Assembly: GCF_042477335.2 (NCBI RefSeq)
Contig: NC_091260.1
Location: 54,579,001 to 54,643,000 of the forward strand
From: Ovis canadensis
Lineage: Eukaryota > Chordata > Mammalia > Artiodactyla > Bovidae
Direction of reading: 5' to 3'
Length of the DNA: 64,000 nt
In this document: one piece after another, positions 52,429-63,841 of the stretch
Position numbering within the stretch: position 1 is the stretch's first letter
Layout of the letters: the number at the start of each line of letters is the position of its first letter
The notes under the pieces: generated by a model
What the model was told of the DNA's origin: nothing
Seen by the model: the letters and a program-made list of their open reading frames with translations, nothing else
The model's database searches: none
Position numbers and translations under genes: made by a program

Positions 52429-53445
52429 TCTAAGACTGTTATCTCAAGAACCCAGTGAATTCTATGTCACCAAGCCCAAAGGACACTTTTCAGTTCTCAT
52501 CTTGTGCAGCAGTTAGGACTGAGAATGACAAGCCGAGAAGGGGGAAGTGGGCACTGGGGAGGTGGCCATCAACACCTGCCAGACCTTGACTGGCTCCCTC
52601 AGTGGCCAGCACTGTCGGCCATTTCCTCCTTGAGTAAATCTCTTCTCTTGGGTGCCACGATAATACACTCTCCTAGTTTTCTTCCTGCCCCTCTGGCTGC
52701 TGCTTCCCGGTCTCCTTGACAGAGATTCTTTCTTCTGTCCTCCTCAGGTCCCTTCTCACTCTTAACCCTCTTCCTGGATGATGGCATTCATTCCTGTGGC
52801 TTTAATCACTGTGTGGATATGAATGACTCCTGAGTCCTTATCTCCTGCGTCTACTCCATATCTTTGTATCCTGCTTGCTACCCTGTAGCAAGACTTGAAT
52901 GTCTGCAAAGCACTTAGAACTCAACATATCCAAAATTAAACTCATTTTATTCCTTCCAAACTTGCTTCTCCTCCAGAGTCGTGTCTTCATGAATAGCTGT
53001 GCCATTCACTGCACTGCTCTGGGTGTCTTCTTTCCCTGTTCCCTGACCCTAATTAAACCCAAGGCCTATGGAGTCTACCTACTACGTGACTTCTGAATGG
53101 CTTTCCTCTTCTCTCCATCCTCACTGCCACCACACGCGTCTTAACCAGCTTGGGCAGCACCTGGACTGCTCTCTCAGTGTCTCTCATTTTGTCTTTATGG
53201 ATGTTAATCTCCAAGTTGGTCTCCACTCTGAAGCCAGAATCTTTCCAAAATGTCAACCAAATCCAGTCACTTCTCATGAACATAAATTATCATACAGTCG
53301 TAAAAATGTTTATGAAGAGTATATTAATTGACACAAGAAAATGTTCACAACATCATCATTAAGTGAAAAAAGCTTGAATTTAAAACTTCTGTCACATTTC
53401 TAATTTCCTTTACAAAAATGCATGGAAAAGGTAGCAGGAAAAATA
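52429..53445 (+). other. Intergenic, no gene seen
   Basis: The part 52880-53280 has phrases (aactcaacatatccaaaatt, aatccagtcacttctcatga) that recall an old interspersed repeat I cannot name. Nothing else. Confidence 0.45.
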
Positions 53446-53457
53446 TTCCAAAATGTT

Positions 53458-53759
53458 CAGTTCAGTCGCTTAGTCGTGTCCGACTCCTGGCGACCCCATG
53501 AATCGCAGCACGCCAGGCCTCCCTGTCCATCACCAACTCCTGGAGTTCACTCAAACTTATGTCCATCGAGTCGGTGATGCCATCCAGCCATCTCATCCTC
53601 TGTCGTCCCCTTCTCCTCCTGCCCCCAATCCCTCCCAGCATCAGAGTCTTTTCCAATGAGTCAACTCTTTGCATGAGGTGGCCAAAGTACTGGAGTTTCA
53701 GCTTTAGCATCAGTCCTTCCAAAGAACACCCAGGGCTGATCTCCTTTAGAATGGACTGG
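53458..53759 (-). mobile_element. BovB LINE, 302-base 3' end with perfect target duplication
   Basis: Cagttcagtcgcttagtcgt to ctcctttagaatggactgg. TTCCAAAATGTT lies at 53446-53457 and 53760-53771. The minus strand is open for 86 codons of the BovB C-terminus, ending SRTRLSD, so little decay has occurred. Confidence 0.95.
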
Positions 53760-53823
53760 TTCCAAAATGTTAGGAATACTCAAACTCATAGAATTATTGG
53801 TCATTTTTTATATTCTTCCTTAT

Positions 53824-54040
53824 AGGCTTCACTGGTGGCTCAGACAGTAAGAAATCTGCCTGCAATGCAGGAGACCTGGGTTTGATCCCTGGGTCAGAAA
53901 GATCCCCTGGAGAAGGAAATGGTAACCCACTCCAGTTTCCTTGCATGAGAGAATTCCGTGGACAGAGGAGCCTGGCGGCCACAGTCCATGGGGTCACCAA
54001 GAGTTGGACATGACTGAGCGACTAACACTTTCACTTTATA
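53824..54040 (+). mobile_element. Bov-tA SINE
   Basis: Aggcttcactggtggctcag to gactaacactttcacttta, full length. Confidence 0.94.
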
Positions 54041-54584
54041 TTTTTAAAAATTTGACAGTTGCTTCTATAATGAACTCGTGAATAAATCAGGAGTTTTTCC
54101 CCACTTTGGTTGCTAGAGACAGAAACTCAAATCAAATATACTTTAACCAGAGGGGGAGGTTATGAGAATCCTGTTATATCTCCCAAACTAAATGACTGGA
54201 AACCAGCCAGCCTCAGCCATGACTGGAACCAGAAATGCAAACATTGCCTATGTTCTTTCTCCATCTCAGTGGGTTTCCTCTGTATGTCTGCTTAGTTTCA
54301 TCCTTAATTTTCAGACCAATTTTCTCTGGTCCCAGTAAGAGAAAATGTAGACCTTGAATGCCCTGACTTCACAGTTCATGGTCCTGGGATTCTTAAGACA
54401 GACTAGCCCACCTGTCTCTAGATCCAAATCAGCTAAGGAGTAGGACTGTCCCAGCTCAGATAAGGGCACCGGTCCCCTGCAGACAGAGGCAGGATCACGG
54501 TGCACTAACATGGTGGCTTCCCTGGTTATCATGTGAGTGGTGTGTATATGTGTGTGTGGTAGGGAAGGGATTGAAAATAAGAAT
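54041..54584 (+). other. Intergenic, no assigned feature
   Basis: A short TG-rich stretch at 54539-54560; nothing else recognised. Confidence 0.6.
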
Positions 54585-54596
54585 AGTAGGTGGTTG

Positions 54597-54732
54597 GGAC
54601 TTCCCTGGCAGTCCAGTGATTAAGACTCTGTGCATCAAATACAAGGGGTACAGGTTCAATCCGTGGTCAGAGAACTAAGATCCCACATGCCATGCAGCAT
54701 GAATGAAATGAAATGAAAAAAAAAAACAAACC
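54597..54732 (+). mobile_element. CHR-2 SINE
   Basis: Ggacttccctggcagtccag to gccatgcagcatgaatgaaa, then an A-rich tail. Its target duplication AGTAGGTGGTTG is at 54585-54596. The other copy is at 55382-55393, beyond an inserted LTR. Confidence 0.93.
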
Positions 54733-54737
54733 AGTAG

Positions 54738-55382
54738 TGAAATGGAGCAGGGCCATATGGTCCTTGCCCCCTCCAACATGTCCTCTGCCTACCTATTACT
54801 GGTGGAAACCTTTAGTTAAAAAATAAGTTTAATCAGAGAAGTGAGAACTGCTGAAACAAAGAAAAACACTCAGGAGACTAATGCCATCATTAAACGCAGT
54901 CAAGGACCTTTAGTTCTTTCTCAAGGGCTGTAGATGATACTCTGAGCCATATCCTGTGAGCTGTCTTATAGATACCAAAACACCAGGTTGGAGAAGTTAA
55001 CTACGTGAGGACCGGACTGTACCCAGGACTTGAACTACCACAATTCCAAGAACTGACTGCAAAGAAATGGGAACAAGTGCACTCCAGAACTAAAGATTAA
55101 CTGTACCTAAAACAACCAAGATGATGTTTAGTCAGACACTGATGACCAACTTGAAGATGACTGTGCTGTTTCTACATGTTGCCCATCCCCCACTCTGCCT
55201 GTAAATGCTTTCACCCCCTACTTGTGAGGGTGGGGAGTCGGCCTTTGGACAGATGTCTACCACCCTTCCCCCCAGTTGCTGGCATCTGAAATAAGGCAAA
55301 CTTTCCTTACCACCAAGCCGGCCTGTTTACTGGCTTTTGAAAGGCAAGCAGCCGGAACCCCCACACATACCTTTTGGCAACA
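54738..55382 (+). mobile_element. Probable solo LTR of an endogenous retrovirus (645 bases)
   Basis: The segment starts TG and ends CA, is flanked by a 4-base duplication GTAG (54734-54737, 55383-55386), and carries no internal viral genes. A 4-base duplication suits a class I (gamma-like) element. The pyrimidine-rich block near 55190 and gaaataagg near 55290 could be the U3/R end, but I cannot place a promoter or assign a family. The borders come from the interrupted SINE duplication and are therefore precise. Confidence 0.72.
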
Positions 55383-55393
55383 GTAGGTGGTTG

Positions 55394-56295
55394 TTTCCAG
55401 AAGGAAAGGAGCTCTGTATTTACAAAACAAAATCTTCACACCAAAATGAAATTTTACTAAAGTTAGAAAAAGTATACAGTATGATATTTTTTTAATCTCA
55501 TAAACTATTTTCAGTAGCTTCCTTGTAACTCAGCACTGACTTATCCCCCTTTCCTTTTTGCAACAGCTAAACACATTCCTGTCTAGCCTTCTCATGAATT
55601 CTTCCTGCTGGTCATTTACCCATAAAATGTATAGATTATCTGCTTCAGCCCTGTTATTTCTGAGACGACAAACTCAAGCCCAGAGGGATGACAGGAATCG
55701 CTGAGCTCCCCCAGGGGGATAACAGAATGTCATCTTCACCTTTCTTGTCCACTGCGTTTCCTCTCTTCTACCCAAACCACCTGCCTTCATAAGCCCTCTC
55801 CACATCTCAACTTGTGCCTCCAAGACTACTCAGAACAAAGGCTTAATTAAGAGTACAGCAAGCCTGACAGCCCCATTGCATTATTCTCTATTCAGCTGCC
55901 TTTGCTAGACCTAGACACTCACTGGGAAAACTTGAGTCTTTTCCTGCACGATTACTCTAACTCCGTGTTGCTCAGTAAAGCACCCATAGGACAAAGGCTT
56001 CCAAGGATATGCCAGAGAGGATACAGACACATTCTGAGGCAGGGGAGCTTCTTGCCTCTAAATGCTACAGGTTGTAGATCTAGGAGTCTAATACCTGAAC
56101 ACATCCAAACAAGGAGATGGCTGTGGAAGACTCTACCACTACCCTACCCGCCCCATCCTCACGAGGCTTCCTTATGCATTCATTTGTAAAAAGCACACCG
56201 TTGTATTTGTGGAAGGATGCAGGATGTGCTTCAAGTATGGACTCTCAGGCCTGGGTTAACTGGTTGGCCAAATTACATGACCTAGATTATTCTAT
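55394..56295 (+). other. Intergenic, no assigned feature
   Basis: No recognised repeat, RNA or exon. Confidence 0.65.
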
Positions 56296-56308
56296 AAAGA
56301 CAGGATGG

Positions 56309-56542
56309 GGGATTTCTCTGATGGTTCAGTGGTTGAGAATCTGCCTGGCAATGCAGGGGATGTGGGTTTGATCCTTGGTCAAGGAACTAAGATCTCACAT
56401 GCCAGGGACCAACTAAGCCTGTGGGCCACAACTGGAGAGTTCCTGCACTGTACCTAAAGATCCTGCATGATGCGGTGAAGGTCCTGCCTGCTGCAGTTAA
56501 GACCCAACACAGCCAAATGAATGAATGAATGAATGAATTTAA
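56309..56542 (+). mobile_element. CHR-1-type SINE with (ATGA)n tail
   Basis: Ggatttctctgatggttcag, gtttgatccttggtcaagga, gcctgtgggccacaactgga, then about five ATGA units. AAAGACAGGATGG (56296) and AAAGACAAGATGG (56543) form a 13-base duplication with one mismatch. Confidence 0.92.
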
Positions 56543-56593
56543 AAAGACAAGATGGTAAGGACAACAAGGATCCGGAAGAAGAAAATTACTCAG

Positions 56594-57092
56594 TGTGGCA
56601 GACAGACTCTAGAATGGGTCCCAATGGTCATGTCCTTGTGAATCTTCTCTCCCTGAGTGTGGGCTGGACCTAGTGACTCCCTCCGACAAATAGGGTATGG
56701 CAAAAGGGATTAGTTACAAAGGACTGTGACTTTTCTCTCTCTCTCATGTTTGGAGCACTTGGTTTCTAGGGAAGAAAGCTGTCATTTTGTGAGCTATCTG
56801 TGGAGAGGTCCACATGGCAAGAAATTGATGTCTCTGGTTAATGGTATTGAGGACCTAAGGTCAGATAACAACCAGGGGTAAGCCTGGAAACAGACCCTCT
56901 GTCCCCCAGCTGAATATTAAGGTCCAGCCCTACTGGAAACCAGCAGTCTTGCAAGAGAGCTTGAGGCAGAGCACCCAGCTAAGCCATGACCAGATTCCTG
57001 ATCTTTAGGAGCTATTAGATAATAAAACTGCTTTTTCATTTAAAGCTGCCATTTGGAGATCATTTGTTATGCAGCAATAGTTGGCTAATACA
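56594..57092 (+). mobile_element. MLT1-like (MaLR) solo LTR
   Basis: It starts TG and ends cagcaatagttggctaatac followed by A, the typical MLT1 end, with aataaaactgctttttcatt before it. CTCAG at 56589-56593 and 57093-57097 is the 5-base duplication. Length is 499 bases. It is old but keeps its borders. Confidence 0.82.
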
Positions 57093-57135
57093 CTCAGTCA
57101 GAAGCTCCTTATATGGAGAACAAGTCACAAATTTA

Positions 57136-57178
57136 GAGTCGGACATGACTGAAGTGACTTAGCAGCAGCAGTAGCAGA
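57136..57178 (+). mobile_element. Bov-tA 3' tail scrap
   Basis: Gtcggacatgactgaagtga then cttagcagcagcagtagcag. Confidence 0.75.
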
Positions 57179-57330
57179 GACTTCCCTGGGGTCCAGTGAT
57201 TAAAACTCCACACTTCCAATGCAGGGTTATGGGTTCAGTCCCTAGTCAGGGAACTAGGATCCCACATACCACACAGTAGGGCCAATAATAATAAATAAAT
57301 GAATAAAATATAAAAATTTTTTAAAGGCTA
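57179..57330 (+). mobile_element. CHR-2 SINE
   Basis: Gacttccctggggtccagtg, gttcagtccctagtcaggga, accacacagtagggccaata and an AT-rich tail. Confidence 0.9.
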
Positions 57331-57689
57331 CTTACTGCTGAGCTGGAGACAGTCTGGATGTATAAGCTGAAAGAGAAATTTAAAGGAGAATGATCTTTCA
57401 AGAGCTGACAGATCTTTTTTAGTAGAACAGTTACTACAAATCTGATAAGGGATTTGCCATATTCTTATCAGCAGATCCCCAAGGAGTTCCTAGTTTAAAA
57501 TGTTCTGTTTTGCTTTTGCATGATGCTTTGGGGAACAAGGCTCTTGTTTAAGGAAACGAGTGTGCATTATAAACTCTGATTCTTTTGGTCACTAAAATTG
57601 TTAAGTAAAATAGTTTTGAGTCTAATGACTAAATATTTAGGAAGATTGATTTTCCCTGTTTTCAGCTAACGGTTGGTTTTGGCCCATGG

Positions 57690-57910
57690 CAGCACAGCGC
57701 GGTGATCAATGGCACAGATTCAGAATCCTGAAACTGTGTCAGTTCCAACTCTGACACTAGCTGGTGACTAGAGTTATTTGTCACTAGAATTACTAGCTCT
57801 GCGACTTTGGGAAGTTACTTAACTTCTCTTGACCTCACTTTCCCCATCTGGAGAATGGAGATAATATGGTATCCACCTCATAGGGGTTTTATGAGGAGAG
57901 CACAAATTAA
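57690..57910 (+). mobile_element. MIR SINE with internal duplication
   Basis: Cagttccaactctgacacta, gcgactttgggaagttactt, cactttccccatctggagaa and gggttttatgaggagagcac. The middle has ctagctggtgactagagtta followed by a related gtcactagaattactagctc, a local duplication. Confidence 0.8.
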
Positions 57911-57917
57911 TAAAGTG

Positions 57918-58060
57918 GGACTTACCTGGCGATCCAGTGGTTGACTCTGCATTTCCACTGAAGGGAGCACAGGTTCAATCCCTGGTTGGGGAACTAAGAT
58001 CCCACATCCCTCGTTGCATGGCGAATAATAATAATTATTATAAATAAATATAAAGCAATT
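57918..58060 (+). mobile_element. CHR-2 SINE
   Basis: Gggacttacctggcgatcca, gttcaatccctggttgggga, catccctcgttgcatggcga, AT-rich tail. Confidence 0.9.
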
Positions 58061-58324
58061 AAAATAGCATGTAACATATACTTAGGATTCTATAAGTATT
58101 TGTGTGCTAGGAGGAGGCTGGAGAGGGTGTTGATTACTGCAGTTTGCAGTAATCTGCCTGAAGAACACTGCATGATGATATGGAATTTAGGGCAGCAGAT
58201 GCCTCCCCTCCAAATCCTGGGCAGAGTAGGACCCAACAGCTCATACAGGAGGTAAGTCATGCCTTGTCTGATTCAAACCACTGGAGAAAATGTGGTGGCT
58301 AGTACTTTACTTTTAGTCTTTTCC

Positions 58325-58528
58325 AATGAGTGGCTCAGTGGTAGAGGATCTGCCTGCAAATGCAGGAGACGCAAGAGATGTGGGTTTGATCCCTGGGTTG
58401 GGAAGTTCCCCTGAAATAGGAATTGGCAACCCACTCTAGTATTCTGGCCTGAAAACTCCCATGGATAGAGGAGACTGGTGGGCCTAATCCATGGGGTTGC
58501 AGTGAGTTGGAAACAGCTGAGCACAGAA
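58325..58528 (+). mobile_element. Bov-tA SINE
   Basis: Gagtggctcagtggtagagg to gagttggaaacagctgagca. The first bases of the tRNA-like head are lost. Confidence 0.9.
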
Positions 58529-58628
58529 TAAAAAGAGAGAAGATTACTTTATACAGTTAATGGATATTTTTTCCCCATGTGCAATTCTGCTGGCCACTCC
58601 AAGTGGCCAGACCCTGAAGAATTCATGG

Positions 58629-58660
58629 CACATACACACACACACACACACATACACACA
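58629..58660 (+). repeat. (CA)n microsatellite
   Basis: Interrupted CA run with two CATA interruptions. Confidence 0.9.
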
Positions 58661-58837
58661 AACATACCCTCCCCAGCCTCTCTTGACTGAAGCTCCCCTG
58701 GCTAGGAAGAAGAGTCAGCAGAGAGCAAGGGATGGGGGGAAGCACCCCACTCCTACCCATTGAACTCCCTGAGTGTGAGCAGAGGAAGGTGGGGACTCCA
58801 CTCCCCCAGAACCCACAACATTGATTTAGGGAATCTG

Positions 58838-58918
58838 AGCATCCCATGGACAAAAGGAGCCTGGCAGGCTACAGTCCATGGGGTCACAAAGAGTCAGACA
58901 CGACTGAGCACGCACACA
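58838..58918 (+). mobile_element. Bov-tA 3' half
   Basis: Catcccatggacaaaaggag to gtcagacacgactgagcacg, 5'-truncated. Confidence 0.85.
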
Positions 58919-59096
58919 AGAAAGGAGAAGAGGCCTATGTCTCAGGCCTGTCTGTAACTTAGGAAAGAGGTATGTTTCAGAGAACTCCCCTCAAGCCCAC
59001 CCAGGGGTGTAAGAGTAGATGGTTGGGTGGGCCATGTGGGAAGAGATGCCTGAGGAAAAGCAAAAAGATAATTTGGGAGCATTGCAGCTCTTGCTT

Positions 59097-59307
59097 GGGC
59101 TTCCCTTGTGGCTCAGCTGGTAAAAAAAAAAAAAAAAATCTTCCTGCAATGTGGGAGACCTGGGTTCTATCCTTGGGTTGGGAAGATCCCCTGGAGAAGA
59201 GAAAGGCTACCCACTCCAGTATTCTAGCCTGGAGAATTCCATTGGACTGTATAGTCCATGGGTTTACAAAGAGTCAGACACAACTGAGTGACTTTCACTT
59301 CACTTCA
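59097..59307 (+). mobile_element. Bov-tA SINE with an internal A17 run
   Basis: Gggcttcccttgtggctcag to gtgactttcacttcacttca. The segment after ctggt is an A-run at 59122-59138 in the place of the usual aaagaa. CAGCTCTTGCTT at 59085-59096 and 59308-59319 is a 12-base duplication. Confidence 0.93.
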
Positions 59308-59319
59308 CAGCTCTTGCTT

Positions 59320-60461
59320 AATGAAAGAGCATGGTAACGGGTCTCAGAATATGATGGCTCTGGCTGGGGACTGAATATTGAGTGTTCTGAGAAGTCAGTT
59401 TGCCATGGGTTAGACATGGCCCATGAATGTGGATATGAACATGGTTATAATAAAGTGAAACTTTCTGATTATAAATAATGGAAGATAGAAGGGACCCCAC
59501 TTGAGACTGTCCAAGAGAAGTTGGCCCCCAGGGCTAAGGGATCTGTGGGGCCACAGTGAAGCTTGAGGGATACCAGAGCAACTTTGCAAATGATGTTTTC
59601 TTTGTTGGTGCATTATGAAAAAAATTCAAATGAGGGTTTGCTGCATTGGTGGTAGCTGTAGGGGGTGGATATTCCCTGAAAAGAAGATAGGGAGCATCAT
59701 TGAAGGTAATGCCTTCGAAGTATCTTAGTGGCTTCTTAACTGTCTCATAAAACTACTATTTCTTCATTGTCAAAAAGAGAAAAAGGAAATGGAAGACAGT
59801 GGGGTCTTGTTTATAGTACATCACCTGTTTCTCCTGTCTCTTCTTCCCCTGATGAAACGCTAAGCACAGTGGTGAGAGCACAACAGCCAGTCCATGTCGG
59901 CCACTTCATCTCCTTTCTTTCAGTATCAGTCCCGTTAGACAGCAAACTGATGTCCTCAATCTATCTCATCTCTCGAAATGTTGATTCCTAACCAAGCTCC
60001 TATTCCTGAGATATGAATTTTAGTTCAAATTGCAATGGCCTTTTTAGGTTTATTTTTCTACTATAAGCAACCAAACAATTTTTGGAGTTAGACAATTTGA
60101 AAGATGCTTCTCAATAAACAAGCAAACAAATGGACCACCTTTACAAAGAGACTTTTCTCATGAGGGACAGAAGACATCTGTGGCAGCTGGAGTGGGACTA
60201 TCACAGCTCTGAGAAATTATGGTTGAGGATAAAAACCCTTCTTAGAATGGTAGCTGTATCTTTGACATAGCTGGATGAAATGCTATGGTTTTACTGACAT
60301 GATAGGTGGAATTCAATTCAGTTATGTCAGGCCCCAGAACAAAGGTTGACTTATAATTAGCTTTGCCTTTGAAACCTCCCACTGGTCTGACCTTTGTAAA
60401 AGGCAAACCTAACCTATTGGTTTTCTACCTCCCCTCCTCAACCCTTATTGAGACAAATAGA
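59320..60461 (+). other. Intergenic, no assigned feature
   Basis: AT-rich single-copy-looking DNA without recognised repeats or exons. Confidence 0.65.
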
Positions 60462-60928
60462 TAAAAGTAAAACTGGTAAAAGTGAGAAGAGGAGAGTAAA
60501 GAAGCTGGCTTAAAACTCAACTTTCAAAAAACTAAGATCATGAGATCCGATCCCATCACTTCATGGAAAATAGATGGGGAAACGATGGAAACAGTGACAG
60601 ACTTTATTTTCTTGGGGTCCAGAATCACTGCAGATGGTGACTGCAGGCATGAAATTAGGACTGACCCTGAAGCTGAAACTCCAATACTTTGGCCACCTGA
60701 TGTGAAGATCTGACTCACTGGAAAAGACCCTGGTGCTGGGAAAGATTGAAGGCAGGAGGAGAAGGGGACGACAGAGGATGAGGTGGTTGGATGGCATCAC
60801 CAACTCGATGGACATGAGTTTGAGCACACTTTGGGAGTTGGTGATGGACAGGGAAGCCTGGCATGCTACAGTCCATGGGGTCGAAAAGTGTCAGACATGA
60901 CTGAGGAACTGAACTGAACTGATCTGAA
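60462..60928 (+). mobile_element. BovB LINE with internal deletion
   Basis: It aligns to the copy at 42116: the part ending gactgcaggcatgaaatt is joined at about 60658 to the part starting ctgaagctgaaactccaata. About 280 bases are missing between. It ends ggaactgaactgaactgatc. Confidence 0.93.
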
Positions 60929-61075
60929 AATGGAACTCCCCTGGTGGTCCAATGGCTAAGATTCCATGCTCCCAATACAGGGGGCCCAGGTTTGGTCAGG
61001 GAACTAGATGCCACTTGCAGCAACAAAGACCTGGTGCACCCAAATAAATACATATTAAAAAATCAAAAAACTGTT
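60929..61075 (+). mobile_element. CHR-2 SINE
   Basis: Ggaactcccctggtggtcca, aggtttggtcagggaactag, caacaaagacctggtgcacc, A-rich tail. It lies directly against the BovB 3' end. Confidence 0.88.
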
Positions 61076-61139
61076 AAATAAATAAAGCTGGTAAGCCAGA
61101 TCCAAAGGCTGCTATAGCTATGATTTTCTTGTTGTTAAC

Positions 61140-61345
61140 ATTTAGCTGCTAAGTCATATCTGACTCTTTGTGATCCTATGGACTGTAGAGCACCAGGCTT
61201 CTCTGGCCATGGAATTCTCCAGGCAAGAATACTGGAGTGGGTTGCCATTTCCTTCTCCAGGGAATCTTCCCAACCCAGAGATCAAACCTGTGTCTCCTTC
61301 ATTGGCAGGCAGATTCTTTACCACTAAGCTACCTGGGAAGCCTGG
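61140..61345 (-). mobile_element. Bov-tA SINE
   Basis: Agctgctaagtcatatctga to ctaagctacctgggaagcct in reverse. Confidence 0.93.
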
Positions 61346-62130
61346 TGATTAGATTTAGACTTGGCCAGATGATCTTTGGAAGAGACATTAAGATTCTAAG
61401 GTCATGAGGCATCAGTTAGTACCATGAAGCAAATATATCTGTCTGAGAGGAGGTTAACAGGGTAAAGGAGTTAATGATGCTTCCGAGGGTATATGCCGTT
61501 CAGCCTGGATGGTCATCTACAGGGGCAAAGGATGGCTACTTTTAGCTGAAACCTTCTACATTCATGTTATAAGGTTTCTTTTATTTTAAAAGGATATATT
61601 TATAATCAATTCTTAACTTTGCCCAAATAACTAAAAATAGTAGGGAAACCAAGAAAGGTAAACATATGTCAAGGCCATCTTTCTTAAGAAACTCTTAGGG
61701 AGACCAAAATTGCTTTCCCGTGGCTCATCTCAAATTCTCTGTCTTATTTAACCTCAGCTTCTGCAGAGCTTAATTTTCCTGTCACTGGAGTCTTCTGTTT
61801 CTTTAGGGAGTAGCCCTTCTAGAGTTCCTCGGGAGCAGTCACTCAAGAAACAGTCCTTAAAGGCAGAGAAGAAAAGGATGTCAGAGACTATGTGAATGTT
61901 ATGTCAATGAGAGAAATAAGCCAGGACATGAGCTGCTTTATTCATGAGCCCACATTCAATCTGAGATTTGGAATCAATCTTACAGAAACACTTGGCAGGC
62001 AGATGTTTGCACAGAGGGGTTTCTCACAGCACTGTTGGGATAGTAAACATTTAGAAATAAGGTAGGTGTCCTCATCATTACTGAACAGATTAAATTGTTT
62101 GCTCATACTGTGAAATACAGTACAGCAAAA
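61346..62130 (+). other. Intergenic, no assigned feature
   Basis: No recognised repeat or gene. Confidence 0.6.
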
Positions 62131-62144
62131 AAGAATGTGATAGA

Positions 62145-62519
62145 AAAACAAATATTGTATATCAATGCATATATGTGGAATCTAAATGGCATATGTGATT
62201 TTATTTGCAAAACTGAAATAGAGACACACACAGAGAACAAATGTTATGGACACCAAGGGGGAAGTCGGTGGGTGGGATGAATTGGGAGATTGGGATTGAC
62301 ATATATATCCTATTGATACTATGTATAAAACAGATATCCAGTGAAAACCTACTGTATAGCTCAGAGAAACCTACTCAGTGCTCTGTGGTGACCTAAATGG
62401 GAAGGAAATCCAAAAAAAGAGCGGATGTATGTATTGCTGATTCACTTTTCTGTACAGCAGAAACCAACTCAACATTCTAAAGCAACTATACACCAATAAA
62501 AAGTAATTTAAAAAATAAA
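62145..62519 (+). mobile_element. Ruminant L1, 375-base 3' end
   Basis: Tgcatatatgtggaatctaa, aaacctactgtatagctcag, gtacagcagaaaccaactca and caataaaaagtaatttaaaa. AAGAATGTGATAGA (62131) and AAGAATGAGATAGA (62520) form a 14-base duplication with one mismatch. Confidence 0.92.
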
Positions 62520-62533
62520 AAGAATGAGATAGA

Positions 62534-63645
62534 GTTAAACGCACTGATATGGGGAGATTCCGAAGACACACTGTTATGTGAAAAAAACAACACGCAGCAC
62601 AACCCATACAACACAACCCTTTTACATGAATCTGTATAACATACGTGTATGTGTCACACATAAACGCATAAGATGGGGATGGAAGGATGGGGACCACACC
62701 ACAGTCCTGGCTGATTTGGAGCAGAGATATGAAAATGGGGATGAAGAAGTTTGAATCTTTTATCATAAGAATGTGTTTGTTACTTGCGTAATTTTCGAAA
62801 GATTGGTGCAGGCAATCTCCTAAAAACAAGAAGTACTAAACTCATTGAACTTCTTTGGCATCTGACTTCATCCCACCCACACCCGCTTTCGAGAGCTAAA
62901 AAACAAGAGACAGTTTCTGAGGCAGCTACTCAAAATCAGCTGAGGTGACTTAACTAGCTTGTCTTTTTCGGTCCTGCCCTCACAGTTGGAGGGGTCTCAC
63001 CCTGTCTCTTGAGAGCTTATCCACTTTCTTCTCTTCCAGACTGCCTCATGAACCTGCTTGTGTTTCTCAGGCAGACTGCTCCTGGCCCTGGTGTCCACTG
63101 ATGACTTCACTTCCTGTTTAAAACATCCGGCCTGTAAAATTAGCGGAGGGTCAACTTTCACTAAATTACTTGTTGGGATGAGGAAGGCTGACAGAAGGTT
63201 CAGAGTTCTACTGGCAGTTAGCAATTCCTCTTGATTCTTGGCTTGGTTGATTTACCTCAGAAAGGGGGAAGTCCTGTGAATCTGAATCTGTACCAGACTC
63301 CACTCTAGAGCAGTTCCAGCCAGGAGAATCCTTCCTACCTGGTGTTTCAGTTCTCTGTTTCTCAAGAGTGGATGGTTCGTCTCTGCTCCACGTGGCATCA
63401 GCTGAGACGGCTCAGCTGAAGGCCAGAGTTCGCTTTCAGGACGCCTCACTCACATGGCTTGCAAACTGTGCTGCTAACTGGGAGCTCAGCCAGACACGTG
63501 GACCAGGGACCCCTGTTCTTTCTAGGGGACCTCTGAACAGTTTAGACCAATTTCCTCACAGTATGGCGGTTGATTCCAAGAACAATCACCCTTAGAGAAC
63601 AAAGCAGAAGTATGTATTGCTAGTGGTAAAAAAACAAAAACAAAA
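62534..63645 (+). other. Intergenic, no assigned feature
   Basis: No recognised repeat, RNA or exon. Confidence 0.6.
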
Positions 63646-63649
63646 ACAA

Positions 63650-63841
63650 AACCCCACCTGCCAATGCAGGAGGTGTAAGCGATAGTTTCAATCCCTGGCT
63701 AGGGAAGATCCCTTGCTGAGGGGCATGGCCACCCACTCCAGTGTTCTTGGCTCGGAAATCCCGTGGACAAAGGAGCCTAGAGGGCTACAGTCCATAGGGT
63801 TGCAAAGAGTCAGACACGACTGAAATGACTTAGCACACACA
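63650..63841 (+). mobile_element. Bov-tA SINE, head truncated
   Basis: Cacctgccaatgcaggaggt to gactgaaatgacttagcaca. The first part is replaced by an (AAAAC)n run at 63626-63650. Confidence 0.88.

Noticed and set aside
51836-54040. tRNA-like stretches in many places
   Set aside because: They are the tRNA-derived heads of Bov-tA and CHR SINEs, with decayed acceptor stems, not tRNA genes.
54738-55382. A full endogenous retrovirus
   Set aside because: Only one LTR-sized block is present; there is no gag, pol or env sequence and no second LTR.
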